DNA from: Acidimicrobiaceae bacterium
GTDB taxonomy: Bacteria > Actinomycetota > Acidimicrobiia > Acidimicrobiales > UBA8190
Assembly (NCBI GenBank): GCA_003151475.1
Contig: PLXQ01000065.1
Location: 1 to 64,000, forward strand
Length of the DNA stretch: 64,000 bases
Direction: 5' to 3'
The notes under the pieces were generated by a model. That model was not told the DNA's origin, did not search any database, and was given only the letters and a program-made list of their open reading frames with translations. Shown piece after piece: positions 8,725 to 17,375 of the stretch. A program made the translations under genes and the position numbers. How positions within the stretch are numbered: the first letter of the stretch is position 1; every line of letters begins with the position of its first letter.

Positions 8725-10380
8725 ATGACGACCGTCGCCGAGTTGCTCCTGGCGCGAGCCGACGACGACAACACGGCCCTGCGCTACGGCGACGCCTCAT
8801 GGACCTGGCGGCAGGTCGTGGAGGAGTCGGCGGTGCGGGCGTCGTGGTTGGCGGGCCAACGGCGCCCCGGTCCCTTTCATGTCGGCGTCCTTCTCGACAA
8901 CGGGCCCGACTATCTCTTTCTCCTCGGGGGTGCCGCTCTAGCCGGGGCCACCGTGGTGGGGATCAACCCGACGCGGCGTGGGGCCGAACTGGCCGGCGAC
9001 ATCCGGCACACCGATTGTCAGATCCTCGTCACCGACAGCCTCCAACGGTCGCTGATCGAAGGTCTCGACACCGGTGTGGAGCCCGAGCGCGTGTTCGTCA
9101 TCGACGGCCCCCAGCGCCCTGACTATGTCGCTGAGCCCGGATCGGTCGGGAGCACGCCCTCTTCCGATGTTCTTTATCTTTTGCTCTTTACGTCAGGATC
9201 GACGGGGGCACCCAAGGCGGTGCGGGTGAGCCAGGGTCGCCTGGCCGACGCCGGCTCGGCGATGGCGACGGGTTCGAGCTTCACCGCGGACGATGTCCTT
9301 TACTGCGCCATGCCCATGTTCCACGGCAACGCGCTCAACGCCTGCATCGTGCCTGCCATCGTCGCCGGAGCGTCTCTGGTGTTGCGGCCGCGCTACTCGG
9401 CGTCGGGCTTCCTGCCCGATGTCCGTCACTACGGCGTGACCTATTTCAACTACGTGGGCCGGGCTCTGGCCTACATCCTGGCCACGCCGCCAGAGCCCGA
9501 CGACGCCGACAACACACTGCGGTTCGGCTTCGGAACCGACGCGTCCCCGTCAGATATCTCCGCTTTCAAGAAGCGCTTCGGATGCCCCATCGTCGAGGGA
9601 TACGGATCGAGTGAGGGCGCCATCTCGATGAGTCGGGTCCCCGGCATGCCGCGCCAGGCCATCGGTATGCCGCCGCCCGGGACCGAGGTGGCCATCGTCG
9701 ACCCCGTCACCGCGGTGGAATGCCCTCCGGCGCGTATCGATGCCGGGGGCAGGTTGCTCAACGCGGCCGAGGCCATCGGGGAGATCGTCAGCCGCAATGG
9801 CGCCCGGCGCTTCGAGGGCTACTACGCCAACGAAGAGGCCGACGCCGAACGGACCCGGGGGGGTTGGTTCTGGTCCGGTGACCTCGGCTACCGCGACGAG
9901 GCGGGTTTCTTCTACTTCGCCGGCCGGCCGGCGGACTGGCTGCGCGTCGACGGGGAGAATTTCGCCGCCGCTCCCGTAGAACGCATCGTGGCCCGCCTTC
10001 CCGGTGTCGTCACCGCCGCTGTCTATCCCGTTCCCGACCCGCGCACCGGCGATCAGGTGATGCTCACCTTGGAGCTCGTCCCCGGATCCGGCTTCGATTC
10101 CGTCGCCCTCGCGCAGTTCCTGGCCGACCAGAACGACCTCGGCACCAAGTGGGCGCCACGGTTCGTCCGCATCACCGACCACATACCTCTCACCGGCACC
10201 GGCAAGGTCGACAAGCGGTCGCTGCGCGCGGAGCGGTGGACGACCGATGATCCTGTCTGGTGGCGGCCGTTTCAGCGGGGCGATGCGGAGAGCGCCTACC
10301 GTCTCCTCACCACCACTGACAGGCAATCCCTGGCCGCCGATTTCGCCACCAATGGACGCGCCGCGCTGCTCGAGTTCTGA
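8725..10380 (+). CDS. Acyl-CoA synthetase (AMP-dependent synthetase/ligase)
   Basis: This 551-residue member of the ANL superfamily carries the P-loop-like LLLFTSGSTGAPKAVRVS (about residue 155), the adenine-binding segment GYGSSEGA, the hinge region with YRDEAGFFYFAGRPADWL, and the C-terminal catalytic Lys in TGTGKVDKRSL. It should activate a carboxylic acid as the acyl-AMP and transfer it to CoA; FadD17-like long-chain or steroid-side-chain ligases are the nearest type I can recall. It is divergent from the APH-fold gene with a 28-base gap, so both may start on leaderless or nearly leaderless transcripts. Confidence 0.92.
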   Translation: MTTVAELLLARADDDNTALRYGDASWTWRQVVEESAVRASWLAGQRRPGPFHVGVLLDNGPDYLFLLGGAALAGATVVGINPTRRGAELAGDIRHTDCQILVTDSLQRSLIEGLDTGVEPERVFVIDGPQRPDYVAEPGSVGSTPSSDVLYLLLFTSGSTGAPKAVRVSQGRLADAGSAMATGSSFTADDVLYCAMPMFHGNALNACIVPAIVAGASLVLRPRYSASGFLPDVRHYGVTYFNYVGRALAYILATPPEPDDADNTLRFGFGTDASPSDISAFKKRFGCPIVEGYGSSEGAISMSRVPGMPRQAIGMPPPGTEVAIVDPVTAVECPPARIDAGGRLLNAAEAIGEIVSRNGARRFEGYYANEEADAERTRGGWFWSGDLGYRDEAGFFYFAGRPADWLRVDGENFAAAPVERIVARLPGVVTAAVYPVPDPRTGDQVMLTLELVPGSGFDSVALAQFLADQNDLGTKWAPRFVRITDHIPLTGTGKVDKRSLRAERWTTDDPVWWRPFQRGDAESAYRLLTTTDRQSLAADFATNGRAALLEF

Positions 10381-10397
10381 CCGGAGAGGACCGAACG

Positions 10398-10958
10398 TTG
10401 ACCGATACCGACGTGCCTGACGCCGACGTGCGTGACGCCGGAGTGCCTGACGCCGGGGAAACCGATCCGTCCTCACCGGTGGGCGGCCCCGATGACGTCG
10501 ACCGCGAGGATGACGGGGACGACGGGGGCATTCCTGCTTTGCTGTTGGTCGCTTTCCAGGACCGGATGCATGTGCGGCGGTTCAGTGATCCCGACGAGCC
10601 GGGCCATATCAGAACCGTCCTCGGGGAGGCCGGCAATGCCGTTGCCTTCGTCGACGACGGGCCCGACCATTGCATGATCGGACGCCCGGTGGGATGGTCG
10701 CCCGACGGATGTGTGTACTTCCTGGTGGCGCGCATCTCGCTCTACGGCTACGAACAAATGAGAGACGGGGAGATCGCCCTCGCCGACGCCTTCTCCGACG
10801 CACGCGACATCTCGCTGTGCGGGATCTTCGAGTCGGAGGGGACGGTGCAGAACGTGATGGTGGCGCGGCACTACCGACGGGCGGAAAAGGTGCCGGCCGA
10901 CTATCTCCCCCCGAGCGCTTTTCTGGAATTCGAAGACGCCCCGGCGGACGAGGAGTAG
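10398..10958 (+). CDS. Conserved hypothetical protein with acidic low-complexity N-terminus
   Basis: This 186-residue protein starts at TTG 10398, with GGAGAGGA about 8 bases upstream and 17 bases after the synthetase stop, so it is probably in the same operon. Residues 1-45 are an Asp/Pro/Val-rich tract with short repeats (VPDAD, VRDAG, VPDAG). Residues 47-175 form a compact alpha/beta region without recognised catalytic motifs. It has no signal peptide or membrane helix. I do not recognise the family. Confidence 0.72.
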   Translation: MTDTDVPDADVRDAGVPDAGETDPSSPVGGPDDVDREDDGDDGGIPALLLVAFQDRMHVRRFSDPDEPGHIRTVLGEAGNAVAFVDDGPDHCMIGRPVGWSPDGCVYFLVARISLYGYEQMRDGEIALADAFSDARDISLCGIFESEGTVQNVMVARHYRRAEKVPADYLPPSAFLEFEDAPADEE

Positions 10959-10981
10959 CGCCGGGCCGAGCGGTCCGAACG

Positions 10982-12136
10982 CTAAGGCAAGACGACAGGT
11001 TCGAAACCCGACCCGGCGGCCGACCGGCGCGCCGCGTCGAGTACGGCCATGGCCGCCATCCCGTCAGCGAAGGTGGGCAGCGGCGGCTCGTCGTCCACCG
11101 GGAGACCGAGGATGCGCCGGCGAAACGCCCCGGCCAAGGCCGTGTAGGGGGCCAGGTCGATCCCGGTCGAATGCAGAAGGTCATAGGCGGTGACGAGGAG
11201 ATCGGAGGGTGGGCCCACCGGCGCCACGGTGGCGAGATCAGGGGGGACCTCGAGCTCGCGGTCCCCGTGGCGGTCGGCCACCCGGACCGTGTCACCGGCG
11301 ATGGAGAGAGTGCCCCCGGTGCCGGCGATGCGGGTATGGATGAGCATCGGACCCCAGGAGGCGGCGCTCGACTGCATGATTCCGTCCACTCCCGAGCGGA
11401 GCCGGAAGTGCAGGGTGTAGGCGTCCTCGACCGTCCAGGTGGGTTCCGAGACAGTGGTGCGGTCAGAGACAGTGTTGCGGTCAGAGACAGTGTTGCGGTC
11501 AGAGACTCTGACGAGGCCGGCGCTGACGGAGTCGAATTCGCCGAGGGTGGAGCGGACCTGGTCGATGAGATGGGTGGCGTGGGCCCCGAGCCAGCCTCCG
11601 CCTTGGGCGGCGTCGGACCACCACGACGGTACGTCGGCGTCGGGATCGGCCAAAAGCGGGATATGGAGAAGGAAGGTGGCCAGCCGGGGTTCGCCGATAG
11701 CGCCATCGGCGATGGCCCGGGCGGCCAGACGCTGGCCGGTGGCGAAACGGAACTCGGCGCCCACCAGGTGGACGAGCCCCGCAGCCTCGGCCGCCGCCAG
11801 CATGGTGGCCGCTTCGGTGGCGTCGCGCGCCAGCGGCTTCTCGCACAGGACGTGCTTGCCGGCGGCCAGGGCCTCGAGGGTGAGCGGGGCGTGGGTGTGC
11901 GGCGGGGTGGCGATGGTGACGGCGGAGACCCCGGGGAGCGCCAGCGCCTCTTCGAGAGAGGTGAGGCCGTGGGGGATGGCGAAACGGCGGGCCCGCTCCT
12001 CGGTCCGGGTCCGGTCCCGGCCCACCAGGCCGAGAACGTCGAAGCCGGCGGCCCGCAGGGCGGGGACGTGGGTGAGGCAGCCGAATCCGGTGCCCACCAC
12101 GACGACCCCGACCGTCTGCGTGTTTTCCGCCGCCAT
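10982..12136 (-). CDS. Gfo/Idh/MocA-family NAD(P)-dependent oxidoreductase
   Basis: This 384-residue protein has an N-terminal Rossmann fold (VGVVVVGTGFGCLTHVPAL) and the family motif CEKPLA (about residues 92-97), whose Lys takes part in catalysis. A C-terminal alpha/beta dimerisation domain contains GAHATHLIDQ. Family members oxidise or reduce sugars, cyclitols or related alcohols. The ATG at 12136 places the Rossmann strand at the usual distance. A 6-residue tandem repeat (VSDRNT) at 11444-11506 is inserted in the C-terminal domain and is not expected in the family. It converges on the hypothetical gene at 10398-10958. Confidence 0.88.
   Translation of the reverse strand: MAAENTQTVGVVVVGTGFGCLTHVPALRAAGFDVLGLVGRDRTRTEERARRFAIPHGLTSLEEALALPGVSAVTIATPPHTHAPLTLEALAAGKHVLCEKPLARDATEAATMLAAAEAAGLVHLVGAEFRFATGQRLAARAIADGAIGEPRLATFLLHIPLLADPDADVPSWWSDAAQGGGWLGAHATHLIDQVRSTLGEFDSVSAGLVRVSDRNTVSDRNTVSDRTTVSEPTWTVEDAYTLHFRLRSGVDGIMQSSAASWGPMLIHTRIAGTGGTLSIAGDTVRVADRHGDRELEVPPDLATVAPVGPPSDLLVTAYDLLHSTGIDLAPYTALAGAFRRRILGLPVDDEPPLPTFADGMAAMAVLDAARRSAAGSGFEPVVLP
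11444..11506. repeat. 18-base tandem repeat inside the Gfo/Idh/MocA gene
   Basis: About 3.5 copies of the unit GTCAGAGACAGTGTTGCG lie head to tail. Copies at 11462-11479 and 11480-11497 are identical, the copy before them differs at a few bases, and a partial copy follows. The length is a multiple of three, so copy-number change keeps the frame and adds or removes the hexapeptide VSDRNT. Confidence 0.9.
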
Positions 12137-12218
12137 GGCCGGGGTTATAGGACGGCGAGCCCCCGCGGGCAAGGTGACCGACGTAGTGTCGGGATCCGGC
12201 GCGAAGAAGGAGGATGTC

Positions 12219-12644
12219 ATGGGACTCATGGACAAGGTGAAGGCCCAGGCCACCCAGCTGGCCGACAAGGCACAGCAGGCGGGCCAGGCGGGACAGGCGA
12301 AGCTGGCCGACATCCAGTCCAAGCGCAAGGGCGACGCCCTGCTGCTGGAGCTGGGCGGCGAGTTCTATGCCCAGAAGGTGGGCCGCTCCGACGGCGGTGC
12401 CGAGACCCGGATCGCCGGACTGGTGGCCCGGCTGCAGGCCTTCGAGGCCGAGCACGGGGCCGTGACCGTGACGTCGGCCGATGCCCCCGACGCCGGACCG
12501 CCTCCCACCGGTGGGGTGCCCAGCTCGTCCATGTCCGGCTCTTCGGTGCCCAGCGCCTCGACACCCCCGGCCCCCCCGGCCCCGCCCCCGGCGTCGTCGT
12601 CCGGGCCCCTTCCCCAGGCCCAGTACGGTTCGGGGCAAAGCTGA
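12219..12644 (+). CDS. Small amphipathic-helix protein with Pro/Ser-rich tail
   Basis: This 141-residue protein starts at ATG 12219 behind a strong AAGGAGG site. Residues 1-45 are an Ala/Gln/Lys-rich amphipathic helix (MDKVKAQATQLADKAQQAG). Residues 45-85 are mixed, and the rest is Pro/Ser/Gly-rich and probably disordered (ending PLPQAQYGSGQS). It has no membrane helix or signal peptide. It is divergent from the Gfo/Idh/MocA gene and 60 bases upstream of the acyl-CoA dehydrogenase gene. I do not recognise a functional family. Confidence 0.75.
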   Translation: MGLMDKVKAQATQLADKAQQAGQAGQAKLADIQSKRKGDALLLELGGEFYAQKVGRSDGGAETRIAGLVARLQAFEAEHGAVTVTSADAPDAGPPPTGGVPSSSMSGSSVPSASTPPAPPAPPPASSSGPLPQAQYGSGQS

Positions 12645-12704
12645 CAGCAGCGTCAGCGTCGCCGACCACGGCCGAATGGGGGCCGTCGGAGGGGGGAGGC
12701 ACCG

Positions 12705-14015
12705 ATGGCGTGGGACTTCACCACCGAACCGGAGTTCCAGGAGAAGCTCGACTGGATGGACGGCTTCGTCCGTGACGAGATCGAGCCTCTGGATCTCGTA
12801 TGGGGCGGCAAGGCCTTTCACCCCCTCTCCGACACCCTGCGAAAGGTCGTCGACCCGCTGAAGCAGCAGGTGCGCGACCGGGGGCTGTGGGCCTGTCACC
12901 TCGGACCCGAGCTCGGGGGCGAGGGCTACGGGCAGCTGAAGCTCTCACTGATGAACGAGATCCTGGGCCGCTCGGGGTGGGCGCCCATCATCTTCGGCAC
13001 CCAGGCCCCCGATACCGGCAACGCCGAGATCATCGCCCACTACGGCACCGAGGAGCAGAAGGAGCGCTACCTGCTGCCGCTGCTCAACGGGGAGGTCTTC
13101 TCCTCCTATTCGATGACCGAACCCCAGGGCGGATCCGATCCCACCCTCTTCACCACCCGGGCCCGGCGCGACGGTGACGAATGGGTGCTCGAGGGCTGGA
13201 AGTACTTTTCTTCCAACGCCCGGACGGCCGCCTTCCTCATCGTGATGGCCGTGAGCAACCCCGATGTGTCGGCCTACAAGGGGATGTCGATGTTCCTGGT
13301 GCCGACCGACACCGCTGGGGTGGAGATCGTCCGCAACGTCGGGCTGATGGGCGAGTCGCTGCACGATGAGGACGCCGGCATGCACGCCCTGATCCACTAC
13401 AACGAGGTCCGGTTGCCGGCCGAGAGCCTGCTCGGGGGCGAGGGCCAGGCCTTCGCCATCGCCCAGACCCGGCTCGGGGGCGGCCGGATCCACCACGCTA
13501 TGCGGACGGTGGGGATCTGCCAGAAGGCCCTGGACATGATGTGCGAGCGGGCTTTGTCGCGCCAGACCCAGGGGAGCCTTCTGGCCGAAAAGCAGAGCGT
13601 CCAGAACTACGTGGCCGATTCCTACGCCCAGCTGATGCAGTTCCGGTTGTTCGTGCTGTACGTGGCCTGGGAGATCGACGAGTACCAGGACTACCGCAAG
13701 GTGCGCCACGACATCGCTGCCATCAAGGTCCTCACCCCGCAGGTGCTGCACGACATCGTGCAGCGTTCGATCCAGGTCCACGGCGCGCTCGGGGTGTCCA
13801 ACGAGATGCCGCTCGGGCGGATGTGGATGATGGCGCCCATCATGGGGCTGGTGGACGGGCCCAGTGAGGTGCACCGGGTGACCGTGGCCCGGCAGGTGCT
13901 GAAACGCTACGAGGCGGCGCCGGGGCTGTGGCCCACCGAGCACCTGCCGGAGAAGATCGCCGCCGCCAGGGAGAAATTCGCCGAGTACCTCGAGCTCGAA
14001 GTGGCGAACCTCTGA
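12705..14015 (+). CDS. Acyl-CoA dehydrogenase (FadE-type)
   Basis: This 436-residue protein has the usual three domains: N-terminal helices, a central beta domain with the FAD/substrate segment SYSMTEPQGGSDPT, and a C-terminal helical domain with QVHGALGVSNEMPLGRMW. Family members catalyse alpha,beta-desaturation of acyl-CoA thioesters using FAD. A GGGAGG site precedes the ATG. The next gene starts on the overlapping TGATG, and an SDR follows, so three genes form a likely lipid or steroid catabolic operon with the APH-fold protein. Confidence 0.92.
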   Translation: MAWDFTTEPEFQEKLDWMDGFVRDEIEPLDLVWGGKAFHPLSDTLRKVVDPLKQQVRDRGLWACHLGPELGGEGYGQLKLSLMNEILGRSGWAPIIFGTQAPDTGNAEIIAHYGTEEQKERYLLPLLNGEVFSSYSMTEPQGGSDPTLFTTRARRDGDEWVLEGWKYFSSNARTAAFLIVMAVSNPDVSAYKGMSMFLVPTDTAGVEIVRNVGLMGESLHDEDAGMHALIHYNEVRLPAESLLGGEGQAFAIAQTRLGGGRIHHAMRTVGICQKALDMMCERALSRQTQGSLLAEKQSVQNYVADSYAQLMQFRLFVLYVAWEIDEYQDYRKVRHDIAAIKVLTPQVLHDIVQRSIQVHGALGVSNEMPLGRMWMMAPIMGLVDGPSEVHRVTVARQVLKRYEAAPGLWPTEHLPEKIAAAREKFAEYLELEVANL

Positions 14016-15118
14016 TGGCGGGCAGAGAAGCGGCAGCAGCAGAGCCGAGGCCCGGAGCGACCACGGCGGAAGAGGACGCCGAGCGGACCAAGGGACTGAT
14101 CGACGAGGCCCTGCTGGCGCGCTGGATGGACGAGCGCGATCTCCCGGGATCGGGCGAGCGGATCGAGACCAGCTTCATCACCGGGGGCGCCTCCAACGAG
14201 CTCTTCGACGTCCGCCGTGGTGCGCACCGGATGGCCCTGCGGCGCCCTCCCCGGATCGTGCCCGACGGTCGCAACGAGACGATGCTGCGCGAATACCGGC
14301 TTCTCGCCGCGCTGGCCGACACCGATGTGCCGCACGCCCGGGCCGTGGCCGTCTGCGACGACCCCGAGCTGATGGGCGGCTGCTTCTATCTGATGGAGTA
14401 CGTCGACGGTTGGTCCCCCATGGGCGGGGGCGGCTGGCCCGCTCCCTTCGACAGCGACGCCGAGGGACGCCGGGGCCTGGCCTTCCAATTGGTCGACGGC
14501 ATCGCCAAGTTGTCCCGGGTCGACTGGGAGGCGAAGAGCCTGGCCGGTTTCGGCCGGCCCGACGGTTTCCACGAACGGCAGGTCGACCGCTGGATGAGCC
14601 ACCTGGCCGCCGTTCAGTTCCGCGAGATCCCCGGTCTGGAGGTGGCCGCCGACTGGCTTCGCAGCCATCAGCCCCGGCACTACAAGCCCGGGATCATGCA
14701 CGGCGACTACCAGTTCGCCAACGTGATGTACCGCCACGGGGCCCCGGCCCGGCTGGCCGCCATCGTGGACTGGGAGATGGCCACGGTGGGCGACCCCCTG
14801 CTCGACCTGGGCTGGGTCATCCAGGGCTGGCTCGATGCCGACGAGGATCGGACCACCGGAAGCTACGTCGACTACAGCGACATGCCCAGCCGGGCCGAGC
14901 TGCTCGACTACTACTCGGCCGAATCGGGCCGGCCCACCGACGACATCGACTACTACGTGATCCTGGCCCGCTTCAAGCTGGCCGTGGTCCTGGAGGCCGG
15001 CTACGCCCGGGTGGTGAAGGGCCAGGCCGACAACCCCAAGATGGAAGCGTTCGGTGCCGTGGTCCTGTCGCTGGCCGAGAAGGCGGCCGACCTCGCCGGT
15101 ACGTCGACTCTTCGGTGA
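14015..15118 (+). CDS. APH-fold phosphotransferase in acyl-CoA dehydrogenase operon
   Basis: This 367-residue protein has complete kinase-fold motifs: catalytic loop MHGDYQFANVM (about residue 228) with the His-Gly-Asp triad and Asn, then the metal-binding IVDWEMATVGDPLLDLGW. It starts on the ATG overlapping the stop of the acyl-CoA dehydrogenase gene, a strong sign of coupled expression. Similar proteins are fused to or neighbours of acyl-CoA dehydrogenases (ACAD10/11-like) that act on hydroxy-acyl-CoAs through phosphorylation. That role is a plausible inference here. Confidence 0.88.
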   Translation: MAGREAAAAEPRPGATTAEEDAERTKGLIDEALLARWMDERDLPGSGERIETSFITGGASNELFDVRRGAHRMALRRPPRIVPDGRNETMLREYRLLAALADTDVPHARAVAVCDDPELMGGCFYLMEYVDGWSPMGGGGWPAPFDSDAEGRRGLAFQLVDGIAKLSRVDWEAKSLAGFGRPDGFHERQVDRWMSHLAAVQFREIPGLEVAADWLRSHQPRHYKPGIMHGDYQFANVMYRHGAPARLAAIVDWEMATVGDPLLDLGWVIQGWLDADEDRTTGSYVDYSDMPSRAELLDYYSAESGRPTDDIDYYVILARFKLAVVLEAGYARVVKGQADNPKMEAFGAVVLSLAEKAADLAGTSTLR

Positions 15119-15132
15119 GGGTGGATCGGTCG

Positions 15133-15909
15133 ATGGACGCCGGGCAGTGGGCGACGCCGGCCGAGCGCTTCGACCTCTCCGGGAAAGTGGCCCTCGTCAC
15201 CGGGGGGTCGCGGGGCCTCGGCCGGTCCATGGTGCAGGCCTTCGCCGCGGCGGGGGCCGAGGTGATCGTGACCAGCCGGAAGCTCGAGGCCTGTGAGGCC
15301 CTGGCGGAGCAGGTGACCGCCACCACCGGCCGCCGGGCCCTGGCCCTGGCGGCCAACGTCGGGCGCTGGGACGAGCTCGACGGTCTCGTGGACCGGGCCT
15401 ACGAGGCTTTCGGCCGCGTCGACGTCCTCGTGAACAACGCCGGGATGTCGCTTCTCTACGGGGACCCGACCGAGGTCACCGAAGCCATGTGGGACAAGGT
15501 GGTGGACCTCAACATGAAAGGGGTCTTCCGGCTGACGTCGCTGGTGGGGAGCAGGATGGTCGGCCACGGCGGCGGCTCCATCGTGAACGTCTCCTCGGTC
15601 GGCTCCATCCGGCCCAACGCCTCGATCCTGCCCTATGCGGCGGCCAAGGCGGGGATGAACAGCCTGACCGACGGCTTCGCCCGGACCTACGGCCCGAGCG
15701 TCCGGGTCAACTGCATCATGGCGGGGCCCTTCTTCACCGATGTCTCGAAGGCCTGGGACATGGAGGCCATCGCCGTCGGCCTGAAGCGCCACGCACTGGA
15801 ACGCGGGGGCGAGCCCGACGAGGTGGTGGGTGCGGCGCTCTACTTCGCCTCCGACGCCTCGAGCTTCACCACCGGTGCCGTCCTGCGCGTCGACGGCGGG
15901 ATTCCCTGA
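15133..15909 (+). CDS. Short-chain dehydrogenase/reductase
   Basis: This 258-residue classical SDR has the cofactor motif TGGSRGLG (about residue 22), the NNAG motif, catalytic Ser in NVSSVGS, YAAAK holding Tyr and Lys, and a C-terminal RVDGGIP. It should be an NAD(P)-dependent alcohol or 3-oxoacyl reductase. I chose the ATG at 15133 because GGTGGAT lies upstream; in-frame GTGs at 15115 and 15121 are possible. It closes the operon with acyl-CoA dehydrogenase and the APH-fold protein. Confidence 0.9.
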   Translation: MDAGQWATPAERFDLSGKVALVTGGSRGLGRSMVQAFAAAGAEVIVTSRKLEACEALAEQVTATTGRRALALAANVGRWDELDGLVDRAYEAFGRVDVLVNNAGMSLLYGDPTEVTEAMWDKVVDLNMKGVFRLTSLVGSRMVGHGGGSIVNVSSVGSIRPNASILPYAAAKAGMNSLTDGFARTYGPSVRVNCIMAGPFFTDVSKAWDMEAIAVGLKRHALERGGEPDEVVGAALYFASDASSFTTGAVLRVDGGIP

Positions 15910-15946
15910 GGGGTGCCTCCCACGCATTGTGATCAAGAGTGGTTGG

Positions 15947-15974
15947 TTGCACGCAGGTCGTGGTCAATTATGAT
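15947..15974 (+). promoter_or_regulatory. Promoter of the first tandem secreted-protein gene
   Basis: TTGCAC at 15947-15952 and TATGAT at 15969-15974, separated by 16 bases, resemble housekeeping -35 and -10 boxes. The stretch CACGCA-N4-GTGGTCAATT within it recurs upstream of the second paralogue at nearly the same distance from the start codon (132 versus 130 bases), which supports function. Confidence 0.6.
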
Positions 15975-16091
15975 GAGAACTTTCCGTGGTGCTTTCACCT
16001 CTCTCCGCATTATTCATCATCCTTGAGGATGTCAGCGGGGGTTCCCAAACAGGAAGATGCCCGTGGGGATCCAACGACAAGGAGAGAGCAA

Positions 16092-17090
16092 GTGAACGTT
16101 CGACGTAGTTTTGTGAGGCTGACCGCTCTCACAGTGGTCGTGGCCATGCCCCTCATGGGCATGTCGGGCATCGCTTCGGCGAAGTCCGCCAAAGCGACGA
16201 AGGCTCTGGCGGCCAAGTGCGCCACGCACCCTACTTTGAAGAAGTGCGCCAAGGCCGGTAGCGGGGGCGGAACAGGTGGCGCTGCGCCCCTGATCACCGT
16301 GGCCGTTTCTCCGAACCCTCTGGTCGAGACGGGCCAGTCCGAGGTCCACGCCGTGGTCGAGGTGGAGACCAACCCGTCCTTCGCCGGTGACGAGGTCAAC
16401 ATCGACTCGTCGCAGCTCGAGGCGTCGTGCCTGCACGGCATCACCTTCGAGAACCTGCAGAACGGTGGCACGGTGACCGGCCCGAACGTCCAGCCCAACC
16501 GCATCGACGCCGTGCTCGACGATGACGGCAACGCCACCGTGGTCATGGAGGGCACCGACTGTGCCCCCGGGACGAGCGTGGTCGAGGCTGACCTCGAGGT
16601 CGCTCCCTTCTACACCGCTCTGACCACCCTGGTGGCGCTGCCGCCGACGGTGACGCCCGAGGGCCTGACGGGCTTCCCGGAGGTCGGCGGCGTCGCCCAG
16701 CAGGTCGAGACCGGTGACACGAGCACCAGCGGTGACTCCAACGTCTACGCCGTCTTCTACGTCGAGACCAACCCGGTCTACGCCGAGCAGACGGTCGAGA
16801 TCAGCTCCTCGCAGCTCGAGGGTCGCTGCATCCGGGGCTGGCGCTGGGAAGTCGGTAACCCGAACGGTGTCGGTATCGGCCCCGGAGTGGTGGGTCCGAT
16901 CAGCGGCACAGGGGTTAACACAGGCACGAAGGCCTCCACCATCCTCGATGACGACGGCAACGCCGTCTTCATCTTCAAGGGCACGTCATGTGCCGCCGGG
17001 CCCTCGGCTGTGATCGCCGACGTGTTGGCTGGTACCCACTCCACCTACACGACCACCTTCACGGTGCGCCCGCCGGTGCCGACAATCTGA
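16092..17090 (+). CDS. Secreted two-repeat protein, paralogue A
   Basis: This 332-residue protein starts at GTG 16092 behind AAGGAGAG. It has a signal peptide with cleavage near IASAKSAKA (about residue 31), a Lys-rich and Gly-rich linker, then two homologous beta-rich modules of about 120 residues. Each module has a VETNP segment, SSQLE followed by a Cys, DDGNA and a second Cys in GTxCA, suggesting one disulphide per module. The protein is about 80% identical by eye to its neighbour at 17376-18368, so a tandem duplication is clear. It carries no anchor and is probably released or wall-associated. I do not recognise a named domain; the function is unknown. Confidence 0.85.
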   Translation: MNVRRSFVRLTALTVVVAMPLMGMSGIASAKSAKATKALAAKCATHPTLKKCAKAGSGGGTGGAAPLITVAVSPNPLVETGQSEVHAVVEVETNPSFAGDEVNIDSSQLEASCLHGITFENLQNGGTVTGPNVQPNRIDAVLDDDGNATVVMEGTDCAPGTSVVEADLEVAPFYTALTTLVALPPTVTPEGLTGFPEVGGVAQQVETGDTSTSGDSNVYAVFYVETNPVYAEQTVEISSSQLEGRCIRGWRWEVGNPNGVGIGPGVVGPISGTGVNTGTKASTILDDDGNAVFIFKGTSCAAGPSAVIADVLAGTHSTYTTTFTVRPPVPTI

Positions 17091-17118
17091 GTCCCGACTG
17101 TCAACACCCAGCACGACA

Positions 17119-17150
17119 CAGCAGAGGGGGCCTCCGGGCCCCCTCTGCTG
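17119..17150 (+). terminator. Terminator after paralogue A
   Basis: A perfect 14-base-pair hairpin (CAGCAGAGGGGGCC, loop TCCG, GGCCCCCTCTGCTG) lies 28 bases after the stop. There is no T-run, typical of actinobacterial terminators. The second paralogue ends in a similar hairpin. Confidence 0.8.
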
Positions 17151-17232
17151 CGCGTCCGGACCGAAGTACGCCCGCAATGCGTGGGGCCTCCCTGTGCGGT
17201 CGTTCCCTTCCGTAGTGGCCGATAGTGGGTTT

Positions 17233-17260
17233 CTCCACGCAAACAGTGGTCAATTTTGAC
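17233..17260 (+). promoter_or_regulatory. Promoter-equivalent region of the second tandem gene
   Basis: The block CACGCA-N4-GTGGTCAATT upstream of paralogue A is repeated here. Hexamers CTCCAC (17233-17238) and TTTGAC (17255-17260) occupy the -35 and -10 positions but match the consensus less well, so this copy may be weaker. The 30 bases before the start codon, including GGGGATCCAAC and ACAAGGAGAGAG, are also conserved between the two. Confidence 0.45.
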
Positions 17261-17375
17261 GACACAGTGCGTAGTGCTCTAGCGCCTCAGCGCGTCATTA
17301 GTCATCTATGACGATTGTCACCAGCAGGTATAGCCACGAAGATGCGATGGGGATCCAACAACAAGGAGAGAGAAA

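Noticed and set aside
10670-12775. 701-codon plus-strand frame
   Set aside because: It runs antisense through the Gfo/Idh/MocA gene and across two further real genes, with no recognisable domain.
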